Shown: piece by piece, positions 22,331 through 34,422 of the stretch | How the letters are laid out: each line of letters starts with the position of its first letter | Position numbering within the stretch: the first letter of the stretch is position 1 | Assembly: GCA_905182985.1 (NCBI GenBank) | Contig: CAJJDN010000189.1 | Span: forward strand, 74,480 to 138,479 | DNA from: Paramecium sonneborni | Lineage: Eukaryota > Ciliophora > Oligohymenophorea > Peniculida > Parameciidae | Direction: 5' to 3' | Length of the DNA: 64,000 nt | Notes under the pieces: generated by a model | What the model was told of the DNA's origin: nothing | Seen by the model: only the letters and a program-made list of their open reading frames with translations | Databases searched by the model: none | Program-made: the position numbers and the translations under genes

Positions 22331-24062
22331 TTTTTGATATTCGTTTTTATAATAATTTGAAAAGATACTTGTAATTATAATTCCAGAAATAGTTCATGTT
22401 GTTGGAGATTAATTTTTAGAAAGTGCAAGCAATGTTATAGGAGATGTATTTCTTTTGGTTTTGAAATTCTCTAAAAATGATTATTTGGATTGAAATATCG
22501 TCGCTACCTGAAGCTAAAGTAGTTTCATCAGGTGAGAAACATACTGAATAGACATAATGAGTATGACTATCCAATTTTCTTAATTCATGGACTTCTATGT
22601 TCTTCAATCTACAATTATCTTTTTCCAATCTTCTTGATATGTGCAATTCATATGGCTTCTGAAAGAGTCCTGCCATTTCTTCAAAAACATACTCTGTCTC
22701 AATTCCCATGCTTTTGACTTCAAACCCTAGCCAAGTGGGAGAACTGTCTATTATATATATTCTCCTCCACCATCCATTGCTTCTGTGTATAAACTAATAG
22801 CAAATGTTTTTCTTCCTCCAACTGGTTATTCATCTAGTANATGTTAAGTAAATCTAGTACAAATATTGTCCACAATAATCAGCATAAAAATGATGTAATA
22901 AAGAACTTCTATGATTATGAATAATTGCTTATAGATTAATAGTTCAATTAGTGAAGGAGATGATATAATTTTTTAAAGAAGATTTTCATGGCTGTTTAAT
23001 ATGATTTAAAAAAGAAAGTCTATCCTAATCTCACCTCCTAATAAATTATCACATAATCTTTAAATTGATGAAAGATTGAAGAAACTAATATTGGTAAAGA
23101 ATTTACTGAATTAAATAATAAAAGGTTATTACTATATTATCTAAAAGAAATTCCTTATTTATTAGAAGATAACAGAACAAATTCTTTGAAATATTATACT
23201 AAATTAGATTCCTATGGTTAGCAGATGATGAACTGAAAGCAATTTAGAATGATTATTGTATCTGTACTTCTTTCAGTTATAGCAGTTATATTTTGTAAGG
23301 AAACACCGGCTGATAAAATATTGGTAACTGTAAAGAGGGGAAGAGAAAAAATATATTGAAATGATGAGAGAATGGTGAAAATAAAGAATTAGAGGATTAT
23401 GAGGATGAGAAATTAGAAACATTAATAAAAGTAAGTAAGTATTAGTGTTAGAATTAGGAGTAGCTGATTCATAAATTATAGCTTAAAATATGAGTGCAAA
23501 TGCTTTTATAAATCCTAAGTTGTTAGGAAAAAAGGGTATATTTGAATTTAAATTTTTTGATATTCGTTTTTATAATAATTTGAAAAGATACTTGTAATTA
23601 TAATTCCAGAAATAGTTCATGTTGTTGGAGATTAATTTTTAGAAAGTGCAAGCAATGTTATAGGAGATGTATTTCTTTTGGTTTTGAAATTCTCTAAAAA
23701 TGATTATTTGGATTGAAATATCGTCGCTACCTGAAGCTAAAGTAGTTTCATCAGGTGAGAAACATACTGAATAGACATAATGAGTATGACTATCCAATTT
23801 TCTTAATTCATGGACTTCTATGTTCTTCAATCTACAATTATCTTTTTCCAATCTTCTTGATATGTGCAATTCATATGGCTTCTGAAAGAGTCCTGCCATT
23901 TCTTCAAAAACATACTCTGTCTCAATTCCCATGCTTTTGACTTCAAACCCTAGCCAAGTGGGAGAACTGTCTATTATATATATTCTCCTCCACCATCCAT
24001 TGCTTCTGTGTATAAACTAATAGCAAATGTTTTTCTTCCTCCAACTGGTTATTCATCTAGTA
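21618..24062. repeat. Direct 1222-bp duplication around single-N gap (probable assembly artefact)
   Basis: 21618-22839 and 22841-24062 match base for base where compared, separated by one n at 22840. The unit contains the cytoplasmic tail of the Cys-rich gene (+) and the WD40 fragment (-), so both appear twice. Confidence 0.93.
22417..22839 (-). pseudogene. WD40 fragment, left (artefact) copy
   Basis: Same sequence as 23640-24062; see the entry at 23640. It is cut by the N at 22840 and should not be counted as a second gene. Confidence 0.8.
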
Positions 24063-24345
24063 CATTAGCTCCAGCAAATTTAATTGGAAATTAATTAAGG
24101 TCAGCTGAAACTTTAAGTTCATCATTTTCAACAGGAGGAGGCACAGGTAAAACTTTCAGGTAGAAAAGCATTTACTCGTTGAAGATTTTCCAATAGATAT
24201 ATCATTTACATATGTAGATTTAGCTACTTTTATTTCAGTATGTTATGAATCATCCTTAAAACCTACAGGTTTTCAAGGTTCCGCATCTTCTTTAGTTTCG
24301 TTAAATTGTTCTTCTGACGTTTTTTTTTTGTAATTTAAATAGAAA
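23640..24345 (-). pseudogene. WD40 protein 5' fragment with unknown upstream domain
   Basis: Reading leftward, a block near 24300-24190 gives ETKEDAEPQKPVGFKDDS and TEIKVAKSTYVNDISIGKSS. The next frame gives PVPPPVENDELKVSADLNQF and FAGANVLDEQPVGGRKTF with YTEAMDGGGEYIQ (24155-23965). Then comes YVFEEMAGLFQKPYELHISR, a coiled-coil-like ISRRLEKDNCRLKNIE, and one WD40 start, THYVYSVCFSPDETTLASGS, at about 23790. The repeat breaks off at SDDISIQ where RLWD would follow, so the propeller is lost. I do not recognise the GGGEY domain, and it may be an unrelated gene that happens to abut the WD40 piece. At least three frame changes are needed. Confidence 0.5.
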
Positions 24346-24349
24346 AAAA

Positions 24350-25060
24350 GAAATTATTATGTTAGATTTCTCCAATACTATCATAATTACATGCTGTCAA
24401 TGTTCATCTCTCCTACAAATAAATTAGATTGTGTTTTGAAGCGTTAAAATTCCTATTTGGTATTAAGCCTTTTTGACTTTGAGTTTTAAAAATTGGATAG
24501 CAGGTTTATTACTTAATTGTATTGGAGCAGCATGTATATCCTAAAAGACTTTAATTATTTCTGATTATTAGTATTTCCAAATATAGTGTTTTAACATGGA
24601 TTTCTTACATCTCTATTGCTTAACCTAAACAATGATATGGAAATGTATTCAGAAATTTTAAAATGTTCTATATATATTCAAAATATTAATGGCTGTGGCT
24701 ATCAATGATTTTATTTTCTTCTTAGATATCTAGATCTGACCATAAAAATATTTACATTAAGCTCTAATTGTTTCTCTTATTGTCTGATATCTTTCATCAT
24801 TTAAAATTTGTTTATATACATATGGAACTGAAAAAGAATTTGTTCAATGAGTATATAAATATGAATTATTAAAAAAAAGTAACTATTGATTAATTAAATT
24901 CTCTAGATCATTAAGACTAAGTAGTTGTTTCAGCTTTGAAGGCCGATTTGACATAATCTTTGGCTGCATTATGTTGCCAAAAAGTTTCTAATTGATTTAT
25001 TCTAATGAAGTTTCCTTTTTTAAAATGTAAACTTTTTATAATGAACTATTAATTAATTGA
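24350..25060 (-). pseudogene. Unknown coding fragment
   Basis: Minus-strand pieces in changing frames read like protein: ETFWQHNAAKDYVKSAFKAE (near 24990), VPYVYKQILNDERYQTIRET with IRAQCKYFYGQI (near 24810), and DIHAAPIQLSNKPAIQFLK (near 24520). I recognise no family. They may belong to the same former gene as the KPVGF block just downstream on the same strand. Frameshifts and TGAs make it a remnant. Confidence 0.35.
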
Positions 25061-25147
25061 AACACCATAACTCCTTATTTTAGTTTACTATTAAATATAT
25101 TCTAGTAATCTCTAGCTGTTACAATTTCAAAATAATAAAAACTTATT

Positions 25148-25987
25148 ATGGATACTGATATTAATTGTGATAAAAAGCTTGTAAGATGAGTTCAATTATT
25201 TAGACCTAATAGAAGAAGAAGTTTTGAAACAGATAAAGAATCTTAATTTAATATTTATAATGAGGCATTATAATATGTCAATAATTTGTAAATTCAGGTG
25301 CTTGCTCTTTGTATTTGACAATGGCAGCTTATAATAATTTTGGCCATATATTTTCAATCATGTGAAGTTGTTAATAATGATAATGATTAAGAAGTATGCA
25401 ACAGCACTTTTTATGAAAGTAATAATACTATTTGGCTTTTGGTCAATAATCTTGACTTGAAAGGAGTAATAAATAGTTAATTTTAGATTTTGGAATTAAA
25501 GTTCTCAAAAACAAATGGTTAATAAATATAAAATAAAGGAAAATTAGCATCTGCTATCTTAATTTATATTATTTTTATTAAAATGAAATAGAATTAATAT
25601 TAACCAGAATACTTATTATTAACAATAAAATCATTTCTTATTGAAAAATAATGGCAAAAAAAAAGAATTAAATCATTATAATCAAATGTAAGGAAGCATT
25701 CTTAAAAAAAACTTAGAAGTAACTTTCTTTTTGAGGTTATTAGAAAGAGAAGATAATCCTTTAATGAATTTTTGAAAGAGTTTCAAGTTAGATATACTTT
25801 AAATCAAAAATAAAAGAAATAGGTTTTTGGAAGAAATTATTAACTACATAAATAATTGTTCAAAAGCTTAGAATAGAGGAAAATCATATATAATAATAAG
25901 TCTTGTAATTACATTAACTAGAATGCTAAACGTAATGACTAATAATTATAAATATGTGAGAAACATTTTATAAATAAACTCAAATGA
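25148..25987 (+). CDS. Unknown 280-codon frame with one membrane segment and two in-frame TGAs
   Basis: A single frame runs from ATG 25148 (MDTDINCDKKLVR) to TGA 25985 (HFINKLK) without any indel, broken only by TGA at 25187 and 25316. Both lie where Trp could sit: LVR-x-VQLFRPN and LALCI-x-QWQLIIILAIYF. Residues about 50-68 form a hydrophobic segment, followed by a Cys/Asn-rich stretch (CEVVNNDNDQEVCNSTFYES). The C-terminal half is very basic (IKSLQSNVRKHSQKKLRSN). The layout suggests a single-pass membrane protein; the function is not recognised. A 30-nt GT-AG stretch, 25297-25326, would remove the second TGA in phase, but it would also remove the membrane segment's start and lacks the usual GTA...TAG ends. 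Recently inactivated gene is the simplest reading. Confidence 0.5.
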
Positions 25988-26742
25988 AATTATTTGAGTA
26001 TATTCTCCTTTTAAGGAGAAGTCTCACAAAATTAATAATAGTAAGTAATCATATTTAAATTTTCATAAACTCATGATGAGACTTTATATCACAATTTTAT
26101 TGATAAATATATTAAAAGAGAGTTTAATGATGCTAATGTGATGTTAAATCTAAATTATTAATTTGATTCATACAAATGTAATTATAATCTTCATTTTTAT
26201 GAAATATATAATTTATTCTTAATATCAATATTTATATTAATATTGATAAATAAATGCTCTCTTTTGGAGATCTTAAAAGTATGCCTCTTTCTGTTTATCT
26301 TTTCAATATTGGTAAGCATCATATTCTTATTAATTCTTATTTTTTTATCCAAGATTCAATTTAGGCTGGCTACTATAAAATAAAACCATTAAAATCATAA
26401 ACTTCTGTATGAGTAATGTCTTATAATCCTTCTTTCAGTTAAACCGTATATTTTATTAAGCAAAGTCAAGATAAACTTTTCAAATCTTGTTTTAACATAT
26501 TTTGCTCAGCATATTATACTAAATATGTTTGCCTGATCATATATTACTCTAGATTAGCCCATTATATGGAGCATTTATTAAACTAAGATCTTTTAAATGT
26601 ATTGATAGATTACATATGAATTTTAATTTTTTTTATTGTTAGATATAATTTTTGAGTCATAATAAAATTTAGATATATTTCAAAAGAATTTGAAATCTGT
26701 TAGAAATCATATGTAATTAGTCAATATAATAATAAATAAATA
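25988..26742. other. No gene supported
   Basis: AT-rich DNA. Short open stretches occur on both strands, but none shows a protein-like motif. Confidence 0.55.
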
Positions 26743-27110
26743 ATGGGTTGTTTCTAACCTAAAGGCATAAATAAAATTGTTGCAATGTAAACAACAACAT
26801 AGATTACATCTTTAGGTCAACTGCAGACATACATAAAATATTTTCATTCGGTAAAGTTCTAAGAATCGGGGATTTCGGTAAAATTCTGACAGCAATAAGG
26901 CGAAATAATGTTGAGAAATAGTATGCAATCAAAAAGATTGCCAAAAACAAAGTCAAAGGAAGAGAAACTATGCTAAACAATGAAATCTATGTATCTTTCT
27001 ATTATGGTAGAAATCGATAAGAACTTTATGTAAACAATAATAAACCAAGAGACAAAATATTAAGTTTTCGATCATATTTCTTTATATAACTTCAGAGTCA
27101 TATACATTAG
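26743..27110 (+). pseudogene. Protein kinase N-lobe fragment (CDPK-like)
   Basis: ATG 26743 gives MGCFQPKGINKIVAMQTTTQ; the N-terminal MGC would be a myristoylation/palmitoylation signal as in many ciliate Ca-dependent protein kinases. After a one-base shift, kinase subdomains I-III follow from 26826: KIFSFGKVLRIGDFGKILTA (Gly-rich loop, first Gly replaced by Arg), then NNVEKQYAIKKIAKNKVKGR with the VAIK-type Lys, then NEIYVS. The sequence then loses similarity, so the catalytic loop, DFG and C-lobe are absent on this strand. A fragment of a C-lobe lies just downstream on the opposite strand. Confidence 0.62.
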
Positions 27111-27149
27111 ACAAAAAATAGATTTTAAATATCTTATAATTAAATAGTA

Positions 27150-27480
27150 ATTTTCATTAATTATAATTTTGATTTCTCGAATTTATTTGCTAAACTAAAA
27201 TTAATCAATCTAGATTCAGCATCATCCATTTTGGTTGCTATCATAATATTTTCAACATTATTCTATTTCAACATTTCCTTCATTATGAATGTATGGCACT
27301 GCAGATTTAGCCTCAGTTATAAAATTTATTTGCCATCTTCATGAATTCCTATATGTTCTTTCATGAAAATTTTTAAACCTTTGAGGAATCCATTCTAATA
27401 CTAAATATTGATATCTTGTAAGCATTCTCATGATTTAGCTTTTACTTGATGCAGTTACACATATCCATCCAATTGTTAAT
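27150..27480 (-). pseudogene. Protein kinase C-lobe fragment, inverted relative to the N-lobe
   Basis: Leftward reading gives IMRMLTRYQYLVLEWIPQ (compare subdomain V), then KSAVPYIHNEGNVEI (subdomain VIb, usually YIHxxGIVHRDLKPEN), then NVENIMIATKMDDAESRLIN with FSLANKFEK (subdomain VII, usually LIDFGLANKF). The HRD Asp and the DFG Asp are lost (LINFS). At least two frame changes occur. Family assignment rests on the ordered motifs. The fragment faces the N-lobe fragment at 26743-27110 tail to tail. Confidence 0.6.
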
Positions 27481-28281
27481 TTTTTAATTAGAATTTAGTC
27501 GTTTAATGATTTTTTAATTTAATAAAACATATATTAATAAATAAGATATAGATGTTAAAAAATGAGATAGTATGTAACAAAAATCTTTTATTTTTTATCA
27601 AAGATTTAGTGAAGCATATAATTTAAAATATTGATGAATAACAAATAAATTACTTATGTATTGATCTTAAATATCAACACATAAACTATCATATTATTTT
27701 AGTCTTCCTATAAATATGGCAGGATTTAGTTATTGAAGTAAAGGAGGAACGATTTTATTACATTGAAGACAAGGGGGATAGAGAGTTTTGTTTAAGAAAT
27801 TCTAATTTTTAAAAATCGGAACAGATCTTCTTTATGAGGATCATCAATCAACTTATAATTATCCCCTCTTATACAAATTATATAAGAAGAATACTTATGA
27901 CAATGCTTTGTTTTGTAGACTCTTAATCTTTGAAATTAAAAAAAGATTTAATTCTAATCGAGATTTAATGCATTTTTTTATTTATTTTTTATTTTTGTCA
28001 TTCAATTTAGTTTCAAGAAATGATTAAATTTTCTATATTATTCCTCATCAATTTCCTTTAATTTTTGTATAATATCAAGTAATAAAGTTACTAATATAAA
28101 TTAATATCCTTAAGAATACATTCCAGGCTAAAATTTTATATTTATTTAACATTTAAGCCAATTATTGCATTTTAGGTTATATATCCTAAACTACGTGATA
28201 GGATGAAACATCTTTTTAATTGGCTTATTTTCTTAAGGTTTCTTCAAAATTCCTTTGATTTATTTGATATTTTAATTCTTT
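27481..28281. other. No gene supported
   Basis: A short plus frame near 27740-27900 (EVKEERFYYIEDKGDREF) looks protein-like, but I cannot assign it or find its limits. The rest is AT-rich without motifs. Confidence 0.45.
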
Positions 28282-29136
28282 TCAACAGACTCTAAGAATC
28301 CAAGATTACAAATGATTTGAAACATAAATATAAGATCTTCTCTCTTAGAGAATCTAAATGAATGGCTTAGATTAAATTCCTAATTATGTAATAGAAATTT
28401 TATTATATCCAGGTTAATCAAAGAGCTTACTAGGATTTGATGATAATAGAATATTTACATAAAAATTCTGACGCTTTTGATTCAGTACTTATTTACTATT
28501 TTAGAATCTCTTAAAATTGGTTTCACGAATTTCAATAAAGACTTGGCGTTATTCTAATATTATGTGTATAAATATTACTTAAGGGTTAATAAATGGAGTT
28601 TATTGAATCTTATGCTTGATGTTATTTAATTTTAATTTATGTTCTTATCCTTCCATTATTGATTCCTTTTGTTTAATATCGCAACCATTAAGTGTTTTTA
28701 ATTCTTTCGCATATTATTTTTGAAATATCATAATCTCTTCAATTGTCATTCCTCTTTGATTCTCATCATCTCTTTTAAAATATTGGTAATTAATAAATAT
28801 GCCATCTTTTAACAAAACTATTAATTTATATAAATAATATACTGCAAAATTTAAGTTTATTTTATGATTTATTTGAACTCGATTATAATATTTTAAAAGT
28901 ACTCTTACTAATTTCATAAATTCTTGACCATTTATTAATCACTTCCATTTAATTTTTAATTTTCTAACCACATATTTCTTTTATTTTTATTCACAGTATC
29001 TTACAAATCTATAAATTATTATAGTGAATCAACCAATTAATTCGCTATTTAAAATTTTTGCATATTGAGTTGCTATTGCAATTAAGTATTAATCATTTTT
29101 AATATTTCTCTACTACCTACCTATTTGATCTATCAT
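28282..29136 (-). CDS. Unknown 285-codon frame with two in-frame TGAs
   Basis: One frame runs from ATG 29136 (MIDQIGRQQRNIKND) to TGA 28282-28284 without any indel, broken by TGA at 29029-29031 (ELIG-x-FTIIIYR) and 28939-28941 (KIKWK-x-LINGQ). The product would be basic and mainly helical (FMKLVRVLLKYYNRVQINHK, then YFKRDDENQRGMTIEEIMIF, then KELKTLNGCDIKQKESIMEG). I see no signal peptide and no recognised domain. In this composition TGA should occur about every 50-60 codons, so an open 220-codon C-terminal part supports former or present coding. Function unknown. Confidence 0.5.
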
Positions 29137-29313
29137 AAAAACCTTATATCAATTTGTATTATTATATATATTGTCAATCAATTAAATCCAATCAATTACA
29201 AATGCTTTACATTTTTAATAAATTATTGACAATAAATTCTCCTTACCTCTATAAATAAAAAGAATATTAATTTAATATATAGAATATTTGATCATTAAAA
29301 TATTTATTGATTT

Positions 29314-30300
29314 ATGGAAGAACCTAAAACTTAAATTAAAAATATTGTTAAAGTTTTATATTTTAACATCGATGTAAAGTAATCAAAATGTAGCCATGTG
29401 AAAAATATACTATGATTAGCAAATTCTAAGTTGATATAAAGTAAAAAGAGCAAAAGAGAAGACAATCAGGATTTTCTTAGAATATTACAGAAGTTAAGTA
29501 AAATTAGAGAGAATCCTGCAAATATTGAAAAAATTAAGAGAAATCATAGAGCTTATGCTAATGAAGTTGATAAATTAAAAATGGAAACATCAAAATACTT
29601 TGAATTATAGAAAATATTAGATGAATTTAGTTTCAGAGGATTCTAGAAAGAAGATTTGGATACAAAATAGTATGTATTTGGTTGCCCCAAAGCTACTTTT
29701 GATTTAGTTTCAAAGAGAAAAAAATGGAGAAAGAGAAAGTTAAATTTTAAGATGAAATAAAAGTTTAATAAGAAGAAATATAAAAGAACTAGATAAAATA
29801 TTTCGTTAATATTAAGCATTTAAAAGTTGTTCTGAAATTGCATTTAAATGCTTATGATATTAATATATATTTGGCAGATTTTTAAGATAAGCTTGTAAAT
29901 ATAACTCCAAGAGCCTTTATTTTATTAAGAATAAAATGATAAAATAAGATAACTTCTAATCTAAAGAGAATTAAAGTAATTTATGGATAAATTCAAAAGG
30001 ATGGTTGAATAAATCAAAATTTTGGCTGAATGATGAATTACCATCTATTGATTCTGTTTCAACTGAATAAGGGATTGAGAAAGTTTACATCATTTTAACA
30101 GGTGTTTAATCTTTAGTAGCAAAAAAGGATATTTCACCAATTCAAAATAAAAAAATCGATTTTAGATTATGGTAGTCGAATTTAGAAATGATGTCATTAA
30201 AACTTTTGAATCCGCTTGAAAAGAGTTTTTATTTTAATCAACTCAAATTTTAAATTGATGTAATAGTTTTTTTAAATTTAGAACTTGATAAATAATCTAA
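29314..30300 (+). pseudogene. Unknown coiled-coil protein, two frameshifts
   Basis: ATG 29314 gives MEEPKTQIKNIVKVLYFNID, then a charged helical region (FLRILQKLSKIRENPANIEK, VDKLKMETSKYFELQKILDE). After a shift near 29725 follow EKVKFQDEIKVQQEEIQKNQ and HLNAYDINIYLADFQDKLVN. After a second shift near 29930 follow LNKSKFWLNDELPSIDSVST, QGIEKVYIILTGVQSLVAKK and IDFRLWQSNLEMMSLKLLNP. One TGA lies near 29410. The middle part looks like a coiled coil and the end like a compact globular domain. Family not recognised. The two small frame changes suggest a fairly recent pseudogene. Confidence 0.5.
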
Positions 30301-31660
30301 ATAACATTTTAGCCCTTAAAAAAAATTTATAACCTTAAATCTCATCCATAAACATTTCAATTAATTAATAATATTATTTAGTTTTCGAATATGGCACATA
30401 ATAGAAAAGCCACAATTACATTAACATCATTTCTTGGATATATCTAAGAAAATTAAGAATTTTAAAATTATGCATATAATATACATAAATAACACACTTA
30501 AATCCTCTCTTTTAGAAACTTGGATTCTCTTAGGAACTTTCTTCCATAGCTGTATATTAATATTATTAGCTATGATCCATAGTAGTATATTATAAATTAT
30601 TTATTAAACGTATATATTATTTTTTTATTTATTTTATGATTATTATTCAAATTATTATAGGTATAATAATTTTCCCCTTTTTATAAGTTTTGAGTTCTAA
30701 AACTATTCCTTTATATATTTTTTGGATAAGCAAATTTAGATAATAAAAAATTTTCCAGAAATAATTTAATAGCATCCTATTGAGGTATTCTGCTGACAAC
30801 TTTCTCTTTTTTAAATAGAATATTCTAATTATATATTAAATTTATTAATAAAATGTATAATTTATGTATAAAATATTTAATTTTATTTAATAACATAGAT
30901 ATTAAAATATAAATTAAATGATAATCTGGATGCATTGAAAGATAAATGAAATCTCAAATATATGATTAACAGGATTTTAATCTTTATAATCTTTCATAAT
31001 GCAAAAACCATTAAGCGATAACTTTTTAGGCATTTTTATTACAACTATTAACAAAATCTATTTTAAGGGTTGGTTCTTAAGAATTAGTTGATTAAATGTG
31101 TAAGAAAATATAGTGATCCTTGTAACCTATTGTTAATATTTAATAAGTAATTTATCATCTTGCATTTTAAATTAAAAATATAATTTAACAAAATAACTAG
31201 TTATTTTTTTATGCTAACTGCTTGAATTAACAATTACGATCTAATCAATATATTTCTACTTTGATAATTATGGGTTTAGATTAATGAGAATCTGACAGCT
31301 ACATTAATAATAAGTGTTTCATATAGTTTTAAAGGATAGATACAAGTGGGTTTTGGTTTTTAAAATAATATTTTAAATTAAATTAGTATAATCAATTGGA
31401 TCTTGCTCCTCAAAAAAATAAAAAGCGCATCATACTTCTTTGCCTCGAAACTTGCAAATATATGCACATTCTCAATTGACATAGAAAAATGTATACAGTA
31501 ACCTAAAAACAACGATTCATCGAATAATCTATTTAATACAATGAGAATTAAAATTAATACATATTGAATTATCCTTTTTAAGATAAACATTTTTAATTAA
31601 CAAAATTCTAAAAAAATTAAGCAAGGAGTATTTAATTTAATCTTGTAATATATATATTAT
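30301..31660. other. AT-rich stretch without a supported gene
   Basis: No motif was seen. The minus-strand frame at 31378-31590 (70 codons in the standard code) lacks any recognisable feature. Confidence 0.5.
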
Positions 31661-32740
31661 ATGCCTTTGTTGACAAAAAAATTTCAAAATTATAGAAATA
31701 AAATGAATAATATATATTTAGATAAATTTTAAATTGTCTAGATTACATTCCAAACATAAGATTCAAATATTGTATCAGTCTTTTAAAGGACAAAACTCTA
31801 TCTGAATATATATAAACTGATAAAATGATTGTTAAGATAATAGATAAGATCGATAGAACAAAGAAAAAATTTAGTGCTAAACCATTTGTTAAGCATTTTT
31901 TCATTTCAAACTAATGTAAATCAAGAATTTCACAATCTATAAAAATATTTTAAGTAATTTTACAGTTCGATTTAAACCTTAAAGAATAATTAGCGAAGTT
32001 CATTTTGAGCAAATCTAGAATCTATATACAAGAAATATGACAGTGCAAGACAACAGATTTTATAGAAGTATTAATAAAAGAAAGTAATTATTCAAAAATT
32101 AGTAATTTTAATAAATGAGAGACAGAAATCATAATAGGGGATAATTTAAAGACACTCCTACTATTTCTCAAAAAAACGAAGATTAAGATCAATCTACTTC
32201 TCTTTCTTTGAAAATAATTTGGAGACATAAACTCAACAAGAGTAGATTCCTTTTTGTAGAAAATTAAAAATGAACTTTTACTAGTATCTAGAAAGATCAC
32301 ATTTGATGTTTTCAGAATGTAAACTCAATTACTAATCTAAAAAAGCTTATTGAAAAATATACAAGAAATATTATCATTAATAGATATAAATTAATTAAAT
32401 AAATAGAATATCTTGATTAAATTAAAATTATTACTCACAAATTGGAGTTTAATTCAGAAAAATTTGATATTAAGAGTTCAAAAAAAAGAAGATAAGTGAT
32501 AGTGAAATTTGAAAAATTTAGTATATTGTCAGATTCTACCTCTTTATGTAGAATTCATAACAATAAGAGGGATCAAGACAACTTGCAGATTTTAATTTTA
32601 TTATTATGATAAGATGAATCATACAAAAAATAACTTAATAAAAAGAAATTTAATAATTATTACGAACTTACAAAGATGAATAACACTATCTTAGGTATGT
32701 CAAAATTTGATAATTTGAATGAAAACACATATTGAATGAT
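31661..32740 (+). pseudogene. Weak coding remnants, unknown
   Basis: Plus-strand frames here are longer than expected: ATG 31661 (MPLLTKKFQNYRNKMNNIYL), then another frame with CKSRISQSIKIFQVILQFDL and RVDSFLQKIKNELLLVSRKI up to about 32500. They may be the decayed 5' part of the open frame that starts at 32788. TGAs and a frame change occur. No domain is recognised. Confidence 0.35.
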
Positions 32741-32787
32741 GTTGAAATTCAAAACCTAAATAAAACTATATCAAAAATACGAGCAAG

Positions 32788-34422
32788 ATGTATCCTTCTA
32801 TTTAAGTATAAGAATTAAGAATCATTAAAAGATCTATATTTGCAATCAAAGATGGTATTCAAATGTAAAGGATGCTCTAATCATTTGAATAATGTTTTAA
32901 GATAATAGCTTATTTATCAGGCAATAAGATTGCATTATTTAGTGAAGTAGATAACCTACTTATTAATTATCCAAGTACAGGATAGACTAGATTTAATTTA
33001 AACAAATTCTCTTGATACTTAAGGCAATATAATTATATATATGGAACTTGTTAAAATAATATATGATACCTTCTAAAATTAAGTGATAGTTCGATGAATA
33101 GCTCTAATATTTATTTAGCTCTAAATTCAATTAAACTAAGATTAATTACAGAGCTTAGTTATTTATAATAAATAAACATATTTGATGATGAAATAATATT
33201 TGAAAACAGTGTCACACAAGTTAATAAGAATTGTAATGTTTCATTTAAAATAGCAGATATAATTAAAAAAAATAATAGTTATTATTTACAATATGAACTT
33301 ACAATATTTGCTAGTTTAAAGAAATGATATGGGAAGATAACCTTCATAACAGATATGGGAATTGGGATAAAAGGAAATGAGCTAAGTTATAAATTTTTAG
33401 TTATTTTATATGCGGCGAAACAGTATATAAATCATATGCTATGGATAAAGAAATTAGCAATTCTTTATTTTACGTAAAAAAATAGTGAATCTAAACAAAA
33501 ACACATGCTTTCATAAGAATTAGTTACTAAGTTTCATCATAATAGAAAATTAAAATTAGAATATATAATAACTAGTTTTGAATGAGAAATTATTTATTAA
33601 TCTAATTTAAATGTTAGTTAGTTGGATGAATAAGCCTCATAAAACAATATTCTTTTCCATCTTATACTAAGATCTTCCTTCTTTCAAAAATAATGGAATA
33701 TTCCTAATCATATTATTTATATCTAACAATAACAGCGTGATCCATTTATTGTTGATAAAATATAAATAGAGTAAGAGAGTGCAACAATCTTAATTGAGAT
33801 CTATTCTATTGTTAAAATCATTTAGAAATTGATGATTGATTTTATATTTCTGAACCATAAGCCACTAAATTAAGTAATTATTCAGAACATTTAAATATTC
33901 TCATTCAACTATTTATAAATGCTTTATTTGTCTATTTGCCAAATACAAGAAGCCATATGTAAATATAAATAAGAACTAAAAAATAGATAGCTGGCAATAG
34001 AGTAATTGCCCTTTCAATCAAATTCTATATCTCTTAATTTTAAGATTTTTTTTTAATTTAGAATTTCATCTATTTCTCTCTAAGAACTTAAAGGCTTTTT
34101 AGTAATTTGTAAATAATAAATTCTTGATACAGTGTAAATTTATAGTTGTTTATTACTAAACATGTAAGCTTACTAGATATTAAAATTTATAATATAACTA
34201 TATTATTTAAAAAAAATATTCCCTCCCGATTAAATTCGTCTATTTTATACAAATAATAATAGGATATTAAATCATTAATATCTGATCTTCCAGATAAAGG
34301 GATTAAATATTTAATCCTAAAAAATAGACTAATAAATACTTTAATTGTTAACTATTATAGAATTTATGGAATAATTAAATCACAAAGACTCTATTAAATT
34401 TTTGAGAAGTTGGATTTATTGA
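32788..34422 (+). CDS. Unknown 544-codon frame with four in-frame TGAs
   Basis: From ATG 32788 (MYPSIQVQELRIIKRSIFAI) one frame continues to TGA 34420 with no indel. Recognisable blocks include KDGIQMQRMLQSFEQCFKII, AYLSGNKIALFSEVDNLLIN, YPSTGQTRFNLNKFS, LALNSIKLRLITELSYLQQI, FENSVTQVNKNCNVSFKIAD, and TFITDMGIGIKGNELSYKFL. It is interrupted only by TGA after NLNKFS, CQNNI, FASLKK and ITSFE; each is followed by Y or E and could replace Trp. TGG also occurs (HMLWIKK, QKQWNIP, RSWIY). Chance would give about ten TGAs, so coding origin is well supported. I cannot name the family. The frame upstream is open back to a TGA near 32741. Either a recently dead gene or one whose TGAs are decoded. Confidence 0.55.

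Noticed and set aside
22532..23940. Two identical 61-codon plus-strand frames (22532-22717, 23755-23940)
   Set aside because: They lie antisense to the WD40 fragment and are two copies of one sequence produced by the N-gap duplication.
25181..25203. 23-nt GTAAGA...TTTAG intron removing the first TGA of the 25148 frame
   Set aside because: Its length fits Paramecium introns, but removing it puts a TGA in phase soon after and no alternative ATG fits.
34300..34317. Perfect 18-bp palindrome GGATTAAATATTTAATCC
   Set aside because: It lies inside the 544-codon frame, and AT-rich palindromes of this length are common by chance.
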